A stretch of 64,000 nt of DNA, from assembly GCA_032718475.1 (NCBI GenBank), contig JAUCBJ010001224.1, positions 18,102 to 82,101 of the forward strand, in the 5' to 3' direction. Under the pieces are notes generated by a model, which saw nothing but the letters and a program-made list of their open reading frames with translations, searched no databases and was not told the DNA's origin. Position numbers and translations under genes: made by a program. Every line of letters starts with the position of its first letter. Within the stretch, counting starts at the first letter, position 1. Positions 23,516-34,300 of the stretch are shown piece by piece. The DNA is from Nemertoderma westbladi (taxonomy: Eukaryota; Xenacoelomorpha; Nemertodermatida; Nemertodermatidae).

Positions 23516-24520
23516 AAACATAATACAGACCAAAAGCAATATATTATACAAATAAATTACAAATATTTAGCTGCTTAATTAGCATATATTATTAATATGT
23601 ATAAATTCAAGAATAAATAACTATTAAATTAATAGCTTAATTTAATTTAGGCATTAGCAAGGCCATCGTAATACAAGGCCGGCTTACCCCCCGATCAGCT
23701 GACCAAAGAAGTCATACTATTGCATAAATAGTTTATATTACATAAATTGTTAGCTACCCACGTATTTAATTTTATATTCCGATATGAATATATATAATAT
23801 AATAGTCCGGCAGCCACAAAAAGTATACCGAAAATTTTTGGAAATATTCAGTTTTTTGATAATTTGAATTCTATAGGTCACTTAATGAGTAAATAGCAAT
23901 GATAACATTTTTGACTTTGGGCATTTTGAATAACGACTTAGTTCCTAAGGACCACGTAATTCTAATTTAAAGCATAGCAACTGCAAAACAGCATGTCATA
24001 ATGGATTGAAATCTTCTACAAAGTCAAGGATTCATTTACGAAAAAATGACAATCTTTTTGTCTGATGTTTAGATCCTGTTGCTATGGAGATGGCATCAAG
24101 TTTAGTGTTGCGATTTCAAACGCCTTTAATTATACCATTAAAATGTAGTTACAAAAAAATATGCACCAAAGTTAGGTAAATTATGATTATTTCATTAGCG
24201 GGGCTTTCCTGTAACTTTAGACAATGTTACGAATCGAAATTGGGCTAATGTTTATTTCCTAACCTAACAAGTTTGAGTGGTAACATTATTATTAAAGATT
24301 ACAATTTTCAGCTATTATAACATTTAGGTGATGTTTCTACTAGTCTACCTGCCAACTCCCGAAAATTAATTTTTTAATGCATTTTTTGTTAATGGTTGGC
24401 ATCCACCTGATTTTTGTACTTCAAGACATGGCGAATCCATGTCATGGACCTGGCGAAGACAGGCGAATGCCACCTCTGCATTTTTGATTTAATGCCTTAT
24501 TTTTTGCTTCAACGTTTTTT
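23516..24520. other. AT-rich non-coding stretch
   Basis: No coding sequence or repeat structure recognised. Tandem duplication follows. Confidence 0.4.
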
Positions 24521-25485
24521 TGCTCAAAAATGGGTTTTTTCGATTTTAGGATACAAGTTCATGGTGAATGTTAGTGAATCTCGTCTCTTAACCAGTGTAT
24601 AAATTGAAAGTTAATCAAAATGCATCAATGTTGTCCTGAAACTGTTACAAACACTTTGGTAAAGAAGAAAATTTCCGAAATTCCCTTGCAGTCCGCTAAC
24701 CTGGCCCTAGTAAACGCCTTAGCAACAGATTTATGAAATTTTAGTCATTCATTTAGTCTCTCCTTTCCTTTTCTTGAGAAAATCAACAAACAGTTTTAAA
24801 AATTAGAAATCCCGCTCAAAAATGGGTTTTTTCGATTTTAGGATACAGGTTCATGGTGAATGTTTATTTTATTTATTTATTTATTCCTTTATTTCAAACC
24901 AAACAAGGTTCATAGTAAAAACAATACACCGATCAGACAATATAGTTTACACGATACAGTACTAAATTATGAAAATGAATATTTAATAGCACAATATTTA
25001 GATATTAATCGTAAAGTAGGGACAGGTCATTCATGGCCCTAATTCTAGATTCTGTGCAACATGTGCGAATCACATTAATAATGCTATTGGTACTGGTATC
25101 CAAGCGCCGTGATAGGCTCTCAATAGCATTGGCTCTAATATGTACAAAGGATGGTAATCCAAGTAAGCTGCAGGTTAGCGACATACTTGTGGGAGTTGTG
25201 TCGTTTGCCATTCTCGGAATTTTAAAAAGCATTCGAATGTTAGTGAATCTCGTCTCTTAACCAGTGTATAAATTGAAAGTTAATCAAAATGCATCAATGT
25301 TGTCCTGAAACTGTTACAAACACTTTGGTAAAGAAGAAAATTTCCGAAATTCCCTTGCAGTCCGCTAACCTGGCCCTAGTAAACGCCTTAGCAACAGATT
25401 TATGAAATTTTCATCATTAATTTCTCTGTCTCTCCTTTCCTTTTCCTGAGAAAATCAACAAACAGTTTTAAAAATTAGAAATCCC
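24521..25485. repeat. 292-bp tandem duplication, second copy split by a LINE
   Basis: GCTCAAAAATGGGTTTTTTC at about 24522 recurs at about 24814, and the whole following 292 bp (through TAAAAATTAGAAATCCC) is present twice. The second copy is interrupted after GTGAATGTT (24861) by a LINE 3' end and resumes at 25238-25240. Copies differ at only a few positions. Confidence 0.8.
24862..25244 (-). mobile_element. LINE C 3' end insertion with 7-bp target duplication
   Basis: The minus frame 25232-25005 encodes LFKIPRMANDTTPTSMSLTC and ends IRAMNDLSLLYD, clearly related to the C-terminus of the LINE at 55.2-56.8 kb (FKIPRVTNEVATSMSLSL). The 3' tail is an AAATA-type repeat (plus strand TATTTTATTTATTTATTTATTC, 24862-24884). 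GAATGTT stands on both sides (about 24855-24861 and 25238-25244), a target-site duplication. Confidence 0.8.
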
Positions 25486-26565
25486 ATCACACAACATAGA
25501 TTCATCATCGGGATCAGTTGGTAAGTTCGTCTCCGTGGGTTGTACACAAACCATGGTGTCGACCTTCTCGTGTCGCGGATCTCGGTTCGCGTCTTCCTCG
25601 GAAGATTCTCCTCTATCTCAATAACTCGCTGCAATGGCTCATCGATTATCGTGGACTCGGTCGGATCTTCATCGGGATGATGAACGGTAGGCGTGCACGC
25701 CTTCCATGATCTTGCCGGGTCCTTAATCTCTGTGTGGCATTCCCCATCATAGGGTACTAACGTTAACATTGTGGGTCTGTCAACAAGACTTCCAGCGTGG
25801 GTGAGATAAGCGTCGCGAAAAACGCTGAATCCCGAGCGCGTGAAAACATCACAGTGAACGTTGGTGTTGTAGAATGGTTGAAGGAATCAGCGAAATACTT
25901 CCGTATGTGTCCTCCCTCCCTCGTAGACTGTATGTCCCTCTCCGAGACATAACGGGTGTCGCTTTAGATTCCTAGACACTATATTGGCAATGAAACATAC
26001 GTTGACCGATGTCTCTATAGCCAAGTAGTATTGTAGGATTATCCGTGGAGGTGAGGTAATCACCCAGTATACGCACCCTGTCCATTTCAACTGCAATTCG
26101 AACTCGTTGACGTTAGGGGTATCACCTTCTCCGTATACATCCGTTTATTTGCTCCTCTTACTCTCCTTGTAATCCCAACTAAACCTTAGATAAGAAATAT
26201 ATCCAGCTCCAGTTTTGAGGGTATTATACTCCCTGAAATATCCTTGCTCTATGGCCCAGAGCAACAATGGTCTGGTGTCCACGTAAGGCATAGGCAATCG
26301 GACCTCCTCCTCAGGCATCCCGGCAAAATCACTAATGAGATCGTCCCGTATACTGGATCCAATCTTTATGATACTCTTATCGAGTACGACGTCGCGCACC
26401 GCCTTAGGTAACATCGTAGCATCTATGTTACAAGCTAGGTCCATAGACTTTACTGTCCACTTAACCATGGCGTGTCATCGAGTCGTCTCCTCCGGCATCG
26501 GCATCTTACGGTCGCTCCGCTGTCGGCTGAAGACGTACAGCACTCCATCTGGCGCTCGAATTTGA
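25455..26565 (-). pseudogene. Unrecognised reading frame downstream of BEL integrase, same frame
   Basis: Three open blocks (26565-26145, 26096-25887, 25769-25455) share one reading frame with each other and with the integrase block at 26933-26571, separated only by a few stop codons. They contain IRAPDGVLYVFSRQRSDR, MPEEEVRLPMPYVDTRPL, GAGYISYLRFSWDYKES and PWFVYNPRRRTYQL. I do not recognise the product, and it is not the usual end of a BEL integrase. It may be a C-terminal extension of this element's polyprotein, captured sequence, or an older gene into which the element inserted. The end overlaps the 292-bp duplication. Confidence 0.4.
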
Positions 26566-26570
26566 ATGGT

Positions 26571-27250
26571 TTATGAAGTGAGGCTCTGCTGATGGCTCCC
26601 TCCTTCAATATGAACTGCTCTACTGGCCATGCACGTAAAGATCAGTCCCCAATGTTTCACCTGTACGCATCCACGTTTTGCGTTTATAGGTCCAAAACAT
26701 TCAATCCCCGTCTCGGTAAATGGGGGTCTAAACGCCTGTAGTCTAGCTAATGGTAGTTCACTCATTTCCTCGCGGCGTCCTATCCTTGCATGTACCTTCT
26801 TACAGATAATACAGTTGCCCGTTACTGAACTTAATGCCTTACTAGGTCTAATCAATACAAACCTCGAGCGTAAGTGTGATAAACAGTGATTTCTACCTAT
26901 GTGTTTGAGTTGTACATGTGTGTCCAGTATCATAGTGCGCTGTAACTCATGGTGTTGCGGTATGATGATAGGGAACCTAAAGTCAATAGCAAAGTCAATG
27001 TTTTGGAGACTAGACTTTTGACAAAGTAAGCCCTTGTATATTATTGGACTCCAACTCAGTATCGGTGAAGATTATCTGTTTACCTTGATTGATTGCTGTG
27101 AACTCTCGTGCAAAATATCGCATTTGATTAGGTCTAATAATATCAATTTCACAGCTATCAATTTCGGCCAAGGTTACTCTACGTGGAAAGTCGCGTTTGT
27201 CATATTGTCTCAAACGTTTGAGCCCTGCCAACTTGCGGCAAGCATCCGTC
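26571..27250 (-). pseudogene. BEL/Pao integrase region (minus element)
   Basis: Block 27231-27010 carries RRVTLAEIDSCEIDIIRPNQ and AINQGKQIIF, the region before the integrase. Block 26933-26571 has HIGRNHCLSHLRSRFVLIRP and GNCIICKK, the HHCC zinc-binding domain. It then has FTETGIECFGPI and KHWGLIFTCMASRAVHIE, the start of the catalytic core with its first acidic position replaced in the usual D-x-G context by ECFG. The frame closes soon after, so the remaining catalytic residues are missing. Frame changes between blocks. Confidence 0.7.
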
Positions 27251-27719
27251 CATGATCATGTCAAGTTGACTATCCAGTCGACGTGAGTGTTAGTGACGTC
27301 ATCAAGTAAGGTATAAGAATGGTATTGATTCTTGTTTGGACTTGGTAGGCCTGCAGGCCTTCCGGTGAGTGTCTCCCTTTGTGCAATGGGTTTGTCTAAG
27401 TCCTCAAGTACCTTGGACTCCACGGTCTTACCTTTACCATCAGCACTCGATGGGTTGACCTGTAATAGTGGTTTCGACTAACTTTAGTCACATGTTTAGC
27501 CTTAGGTTGTAAGTCGGGCATTTTCCTTGAGCGAAGTGTGATACCTGTATTTACATTTTGATGAGCACGACCCATATTTGCAATACCCGTAGCCATTGTC
27601 CTGTCCACCATTGTCATGGTGACTCAAGGAAGTCAAAGTAGGTAAGTTGGTAATACCTAAGTGGTCAATACTAGTCCACTCCAATGGGGTAATAGCAGCG
27701 TTATAGTATATGTCGTCAC

Positions 27720-28200
27720 ATTCTGGTAGAATGTCTGGTGAATGGTCTGGCGAACAGTCTGGTGAGATGTCTGGTGAACAGTATTGTGAGATGTCTGGTG
27801 AAACATGACCAGGGAAATTTTCAGTTGTGCATCCGGTATAAAGTCTGGTGTAATGTCTGGCAGAATGTCTGGTCTAAATTCTGGTTGTCAGTCTGTCAAG
27901 ATGTCTGGTGGAAAGTCAGGTTGACAGTCTGGTGTGTTGTCTGGTCGAAAATCTGGTAATAAATCCAGCGAAATGTCTGGTGGAAAATCTGATGAGATGT
28001 CCAGTAGACAATCTGTTAAATGGTCCACAAAGCAATCTGGCAAAAAATCCGGAGAATAATCTGGTGGACAGTCTGGCAAACAATCTGGCGAAATGTCTGG
28101 TGAACAATCTGACAAAACGTCTGGTGAAATCCCCCGTGGAACATCCGGCAAAAGATTCATTGGAACGTCTGGTAGAATGTCTGCAAGATTTCTGGCGCAA
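27720..28200 (-). repeat. 12-bp coding minisatellite within BEL pol
   Basis: About 40 degenerate copies of a 12-bp unit (plus strand TCTGGTGAAATG). On the minus strand one frame reads as a tetrapeptide series of the type SPDI-SPDC-LPDC-PPDY, and a second frame is also open (STRRFVRLFTRHFARLF). It sits between the WFKGPDFL/EWP block that ends the RNase H-linked region and the integrase block of the minus-strand BEL element, a position where BEL polyproteins have only a linker. Confidence 0.75.
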
Positions 28201-30600
28201 TGTCTGGTGGAGTGTCCAGGTTATTAGTCTTAACTCGTACTTGTTTCCTTTTGACCTTGGTGCTGGCCTTTGCTTTCAACTTGACCACAGTATCGATTTT
28301 GATCTTGGCACCTTCTGGTATGGTGTTCGATGTTGCATAGAATAGCGGCGGCCATTCGTCTGATGGTCGTTGTAGGAAGTCGGGTCCTTTAAACCAGAAA
28401 GACTTATTGTCCGGTTTACAAAAGTCTATGGGTAACATTCCCTGTGACGCGATGTAAGCTGGGTTCAGTTTCCCTGGGCAGTGACGCCAGTCCTGTTTGA
28501 GCGACCTGACTAGTATTTCAGCCCGTGTAGTACCAAATTACCAACGTGGCGTCGGTCCAATATGTGACTTTCAAATCGGCCTCTTACTCGTGCTGGACTA
28601 GACTTACGATGTCGGTAGATATCGTCCCAGATTGAAGCGCTCCCCGAGGCACTGTCATGTACTTCAAAGGCATTGTCTTAGCCCTTGAGGTGACGAAAGA
28701 TACCTGGTAACTGTCAGATGTCACTTGTCTACGTAGGTATAAAGTAACCCCCAGCCCATCCTTGCTAGCATCACTGAAGCTATGAAGCTCCAGATCTGCA
28801 GGAAAGGTGGCCTGTAAGGGAAAGTATACCCTCGGGATGGTATAGTCTTGTAGGAGCGTCAGCTGTGCCTCCCAGTCCCTCCACTGCTCGGCTAGCTTTT
28901 CTGGAATAGGGTCATCCCACTCCAATCCGGTCTGCCAAATTCTGCGGAGTATGATCTTTGCGTGTAGGATCACTGGACTTATAAAGCACAGCAGGTCGTA
29001 CAAATGACTCATGGTCTATAAGCAGGTCCTCTTTGTGAGAGGTCTTGTCTGGTCATTGGTTCTTACGTGCACCCTAAAATTGTCGGTATTTGGGTCCCAA
29101 CTGAGTCCTAGGACTTTGGTTGTAGGCAGAGGTTCTAGGTCTAGATCTAGGTCACCCCCACTACGGTCAGCAGAGTCAAATAAATTCACTAGGTCGGAAT
29201 TATTGGAAGCGAATTTGGTGAGGTGAAAGCCGCCCTCGGCGAGACAGTTCTGGAGTTGGTGTGCCATGGTTGTAGCACGTTTCAGAGTGTCGCAGCTCTT
29301 GAGGCCGTCATCCACGTAGAAATCCAGCTCCCCTGTCCGAACCACGTCTGGGTCTAATTTGTCGCATCGGTCTAAAGCTGTCTGATTTAGGCCTTTATGG
29401 TACAGTTGGGGCTGTCCCGGGCCCTGAAAACTCTTACCTGTATTTGGTAGGTTTCTGGCGGAAGGTTCAAATTTCCGTTTGGGTACAAAAGGAACCTCAA
29501 ACTGTCCTTGTCCCACTCCAAAGCCTTAACCTGGTGAAACATGGCCTCTGTATCACAGGTGAAGGCCACCTTGCATTGTCTGAAATGCATCAGGACTCCC
29601 ATGAGGTAATTGTTCATAATTGGCCCGTCCATCAGTTTGCTGTTCATGGACATCCCCTGGTAAAGCTGGTAAATCCCCTAGGCTTGCAAGCCTTCCAAGA
29701 TCTTCATTCGTTGAACCTTTGGTTCAACGAATGCGAAATTCATTGGTGAACCCTTTGGTCTTCATTAGTCGATCCAACCTGTTCCGCTGCAAGTAGCTGT
29801 GAGTTAGAGGTCTGTGTGGTCTCATCTAAGTCAGTCGCATTGTTGTCTATAGCGACGCAAGTCTGTCATTGTGCTGACTGTACAGTAGGACCACAGGAAT
29901 GTGAAGGAGAATTTGCTAACGTAGTAGTTAACAGACTACACGTACTCAAGACGTCGTCCTCCTGGTCACTTACCTCTAATGAACGCACAGGCACTCTTGT
30001 ATACCAACTACTGGGAGTTCTACAAGCATAAGGGTTGCCCGCTGTTACTACAGATGGGCATGTCTCCCATGCTTGATGCAAGTTGAACTGGTCTGTACCA
30101 ATCAACATTGCTATTGAGCGATAGTTAACTGGACATTCCGGTATTCCAAGATGTCGGAAATACTTACAGTCTTCCGGAGATTGCTCTGGCACAGGACCAA
30201 GTAAATTACTAAAGTCCATAGTGGCCGCGAACGTAAGGTTTTTTACTGGAAGTAATGAGCGTTCCTCTCTAATATGTATGCTCTGCTTTGGAAAGAAGGG
30301 TATCCAGGATCAACTTGACCCTCGTAAAGGGTATCGCCCTCTTACCATGCATGCTGCTTACAGTATACTGAGCAGTCTTACCTTGGCTCATGTCAGTGAC
30401 TACATCGGCCACCTGCTCATCAACGTAGCAGTATGAAGACGCAGAGTCCAAGATAGCATATATACTTTCAACTGGTTCTGCGTAAGGAGAGTTATAGATG
30501 GCTGTTCCTCTTTCCCCGCATGCACGTAGAAGGTTTTGTCCTCCGAGTTGTCCTCATCCGATGATACTAACTGATCTACGTAGTCCACATAGAAGGTACG
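28201..30600 (-). pseudogene. BEL/Pao protease, RT and RNase H (minus element)
   Basis: In minus order: AILDSASSYCYVDEQVADV (aspartic protease, DSA, about 30457-30400), VNYRSIAMLIGTDQFNLHQA (30130-30070), VAFTCDTEAMFHQVKALEWD (RT palm A region, about 29560), ELDFYVDDGLKSCDTLKRAT (YVDD, about 29320), KVLGLSWDPNTDNFRVHV, then ARISLYDLLCFISPVILHAK-type block. Next come LELHSFSDASKDGLGVTLYL (RNase H-like, about 28790) and FWFKGPDFLQRPSDEWPPL (28420-28360). The order is that of a BEL/Pao pol. At least five frame changes or stops separate the blocks. It is inactive. Confidence 0.75.
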
Positions 30601-31493
30601 GACTTCTCACGGCACACGTTCCTTGTAAAGTGCATCACATTTTGCCGCTTTATCGGGATACTCGCGTCGAAAATGATTAGTCCGAGTGTGGCTAGTCGTG
30701 TGGAGCAATGCGTCATGGTTGCGTCCGCACAGAGGACAAGTGCCGTCTCCCGGAGAGTCCTTCCGGACATGCCCAGGCATGGTACATCTCCAATAAGAAT
30801 CCAATGGACGGATCTGGAGTCTTCTCTCCTCCACTCCCAGATCATTAAAAACGCGACATCCGCGTAACGCCAATCGTAGAAGATCAATGGGTTTCGAAAT
30901 AGGTCTGCCTCTACAATGGTCTTCTATAATAAATTTGGCCATTGCTACGTTACTGCCGTATATGGAAAATAGACGGTCGTACACTAGCTCAAATGCATCT
31001 GGAACACCAATAAAGGTTTCTGCCAACCTCTTTGGCTCACTCGATAACACCTGAAGCAGGTAGTTAAACTTCTCTGTCGAGGTGAAGGCACACATAGCAA
31101 TCTGGGATTCTACGTAGTCTACCAGAGTACGCCAGTGTTTTGCGTTGCCAGAGAACTTTGGCGGTTGTTGTCTGGCAGCAAATTTAGAGATCTCGTTAAC
31201 TACATCTAACTGTCTGCGTCCTTGTCCAGCAATAGCGTTCAGTCCATCTTGTCCGTATGTCGTTTGTCGATACAGGTCATAGTTGGCAGGATTTTCTCCT
31301 TGAGGATTCGGGTCTGCTGTGCCTCCGGCTCTTGATAGGGTGGTCGCTGTGGTTGAGGTTGAGGTTGTTCTAACTCCGTGCTGGCTCGCGATCTATTTGA
31401 CGGCTGCGCTTCTAGAAAATCCTCGAGCTGAGCCAACTGGTCCGCCATCTCAGTGAACTGTCTGGCACTAATCACCTCTGCCTGCCGTGGCAT
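30601..31493 (-). pseudogene. BEL/Pao gag region (minus element)
   Basis: The frame 31493-31239 begins MPRQAEVISARQFTEMADQL with a Gln/Pro-rich stretch. The frame 31095-30607 has FNYLLQVLSSEPKRLAETFI and FELVYDRLFSIYGSNVAMAK, the conserved gag (DUF1759-like) segment, followed by WRCTMPGHVRKDSPGDGTCP and LCGRNHDALLHTT, a zinc-knuckle-like Cys/His segment. A gap of about 140 bp with a frame change separates the two. The LTR was not identified. Confidence 0.65.
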
Positions 31494-32567
31494 AGGGTTT
31501 TGTACAGGTGTTTCTCATGGAGGATTGTCAATATACGAATTTGTCAATCTCTCCTCCCGCTTGTAATCACCTGCCGCTCCAGTACGGAATATTTCCTGTT
31601 CCGTTGACTCCGTATCACTAGATGAATCCGCTGTCGTCGGGATACGGTGTTTGGTGGGTTTGCAATCGGCGTATTACTCTAGTTGGCCGAGTTCGTTGCG
31701 GTTGGGAATCTACAGTCCTTCGTCGTTCGGTAGGCTCACAAGCCTTCCATCAAGTTGTAGGTCTCGGTAAACTCGGTTCGAATTGGTGGGTACTACCCAC
31801 ATCTACAGTTCTCCGTCATTTGGTAGGCTCGCAATCCTTCCACAAAGTCGTAGGTCTCGATACACATTGAGTGAGTGGTCTAGTAAAGATGTCGGATTTA
31901 GGAGTCACTGTTGGTCTATAAGTAACAGGGTTCGCACAGCATGTCACAGGTTTAAATTGAAAGAGTTTACTCACCTGTTTCACTGTCATAAATACAGGTT
32001 CGTCTCTTCTTACAAGTAAACTACGGCTTACTGTAGGTGGACTACTGACCTTACCTGCAAGAATCGATGATAAAGTCGCTCGTGGCTGCGGAACTGACAC
32101 CGGTATAACAAACCTGTTATTTTGGGTAGCATGTATAGGTGATATCTCTTTTGGTTTCGCAACTACGATTGGTTTCACTGGAGTCGTTTGTTCATAGGAA
32201 CAACTTGGGGGAATCGTCGACAATATTCTTCGACAAACTCATCTCCTCGATCCATCGCTCCCACACTTCCTTCCTCGATTCGCTTCTGGATCCCACGTGG
32301 TGTGTATTTCGTATTAGTATATTATTGACTCTGTAGGATATACATTATTGACTCTACTAGTTATTGGCATTTCCCTGATTTACACACCCCTGGCATTAGT
32401 TTGTATACTTGCTTTGGTGTTACACAGCTGTATTGCTTTTCATGTTGCCTATATTGTAGGTGAAGGTTGTTTGTGATATTCTATCCATTATTATACATTG
32501 AGATACTTTTAGTTTTTACATATTTTTCTTTATTGCATTTGGAGACCATCAGGGGTCCATTACATTT
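31494..32567. other. Divergent 5' flanks of two BEL elements, with a short direct repeat
   Basis: TCTACAGT, CGTCRTTYGGTAGGCTC, CCTTCCA and GTAGGTCTCG recur about 92 bp apart at roughly 31710-31770 and 31802-31860. A minus-strand open frame of 135 codons (32223-31816) has no recognised features. The 5' LTR of the plus-strand BEL should end near 32564 (ATTACA), just before the primer-binding site, but I could not fix its start. Confidence 0.45.
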
Positions 32568-32580
32568 TGGCGCCCGATAA
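32568..32580 (+). promoter_or_regulatory. Probable primer-binding site of the plus-strand BEL element
   Basis: TGGCGCCCGAT follows ATTACATT. TGGCGCCC is the common tRNA-3'-end complement used by LTR retroelements, and the gag of a plus-strand BEL element begins downstream. Confidence 0.55.
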
Positions 32581-32843
32581 AAATATCATTTATCGTCATT
32601 TTATTACAATATTTCTATTATATTTCTATATTAATATTTTTATTACTATATTTACAATTACATAACATTATATTTACAATGTTTTATATGTGTGATTCCT
32701 ACCATATACCTACATTAACTTGATTTCATGTTCCTGTTCCATTTATACACCATATGTTGGTAATAAAGTTTTAGTTTCATTACAATATTTCGTATACATT
32801 ACTTCTGGTTACATTTATCTAACTTACTCGTACATCAAGACCG

Positions 32844-34300
32844 TTGCTCGTTATCTCTGACACTGGTGATGAAAACGGTCAAGACCCAGATGAGGAGGCG
32901 ATTCTAGCAAGGCTCTTCAACTCAAGGAAAGGAATTCGTCGCACATCGACCCTGGTTGTCAACTCATTACCCAACATCGAGAGAATTAACGTTTTAGATG
33001 AAGCCATTAAAAGGAGCAAAATTAAGACTCTACAATCATACAGAGATCGCCTGGGATCTCTCAATGAGGATCTATTGTGCCGCTCTTCCGAACACTACAT
33101 CAACTCCGACACCCCGAAAGCTGTCGAATACGAGGTAAAACTTTCAGATACTATATCTCATTTGATTTGGAATTGTCTTTGCAGCCCCATACTTTACCGG
33201 TTCAACACGCTTATAATGTATCTACTGTAGGCGTAGGCAATAATAATTTGTCAGTTGGTAATCAATCATCGACTACCAGTCGTTTAGAAACTATTTTGCT
33301 CGTTCAGTTCTACCAAAATTAAAACCACCAACTTTCGATGGCAATCCGTTAGAGTTTAATGGATGGCATGATGCCTTTATATCTGCCGTCCATGACTCAG
33401 GTCTACCTGAAGTATTACAATTTCAACATTTAAAACAAAGCCTTAGTGGTGCGGCTGAAACCCATATAAAGGGTCTACCTATTTCTCCCGAGAATTATTG
33501 TACTGCATTAGAAATGTTAAAAAAGGAATTTGGAAATAAAAATCGTATTATTAGGTGTCACATTGAAGAGTTACGTAATATTACTTCAAAACTAAGCAGC
33601 ACGCCTTCATTAAGGAAATTTTATGATACTTGCAATACAAACATTCTAGCCTTAACCGCGCTAGGTAAAATTCCTGACCAATACCAGCTAATGGTTGTCC
33701 CTGACATACTGAGAGCATTACCTAGAGAATTGACAAAGAGACTTTTTAAGAAAGCAAGCAGGGAGAAGACCTAAATTGGCTCATGACCGAATTGAAAAAC
33801 GAACTGGACATTGAGGACGCACTTGATGACTTAAGTAAGGTTAGTTTTAGCAGCAATGATAAATTTATTAAACAACATTACAAGCCACAACACCCTACAG
33901 CGTCCAATTTTGTAATCCAAGCAGGTAAGTCATCATTTATCCAGAGGGGACGCACTTAATCAGTCTATCATATAGTTTTGTCTGGTTTAGGGCCATCAAA
34001 ATCATCAGCAAGAGGTCACTCATCCACTGCATCACATATTGCATCATCATATACACCAAAATGTGTTTTCTGTAACCAACACCATTTTTCGGCAAACTGT
34101 CATATTGCCATCAATGTCGCTGAACGTAGGAAAGTTCTTGTCAGTCACAAATTATGTTTCATCTGCTTAGGATCCGGTCATGAAGCAAGAAGTTGTCACC
34201 GAAATCGCACATGTTACCATTGTAAGTCACAATATCACCATACTGCCATTTGCTATAGTCTTTCAACCCCTTCACAAGCAATGCTGTTTTTCTAGAGAAG
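32844..34300 (+). pseudogene. BEL/Pao gag (plus element)
   Basis: 32844-33175 is an N-terminal region (DEEAILARLFNSRKGIRRTS). From about 33305: LPKLKPPTFDGNPLEFNGWH, QFQHLKQSLSGAAETHIKGL and YCTALEMLKKEFGNKNRIIR, the hallmark BEL gag core, followed at 34040-34260 by CVFCNQHHFSANC, KLCFICLGSGHEARSC and CYHCKSQYHHTAIC, three zinc knuckles. Frames change near 33180, a stop lies near 33773, and further stops follow. Confidence 0.8.

Noticed and set aside
21534-23516. Three ORFs of about 590-660 codons across the 30-bp array on both strands
   Set aside because: They exist only because the repeat unit is divisible by three and has no stops; no start context or domain supports them.
27888-28345. 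Plus-strand and second-frame ORFs in the 12-bp repeat
   Set aside because: Low-complexity by-products of the repeat; the surrounding BEL genes are on the minus strand.
30221-30680. Plus-strand ORFs opposite the BEL protease region
   Set aside because: Antisense to clear BEL gag and protease motifs on the minus strand.
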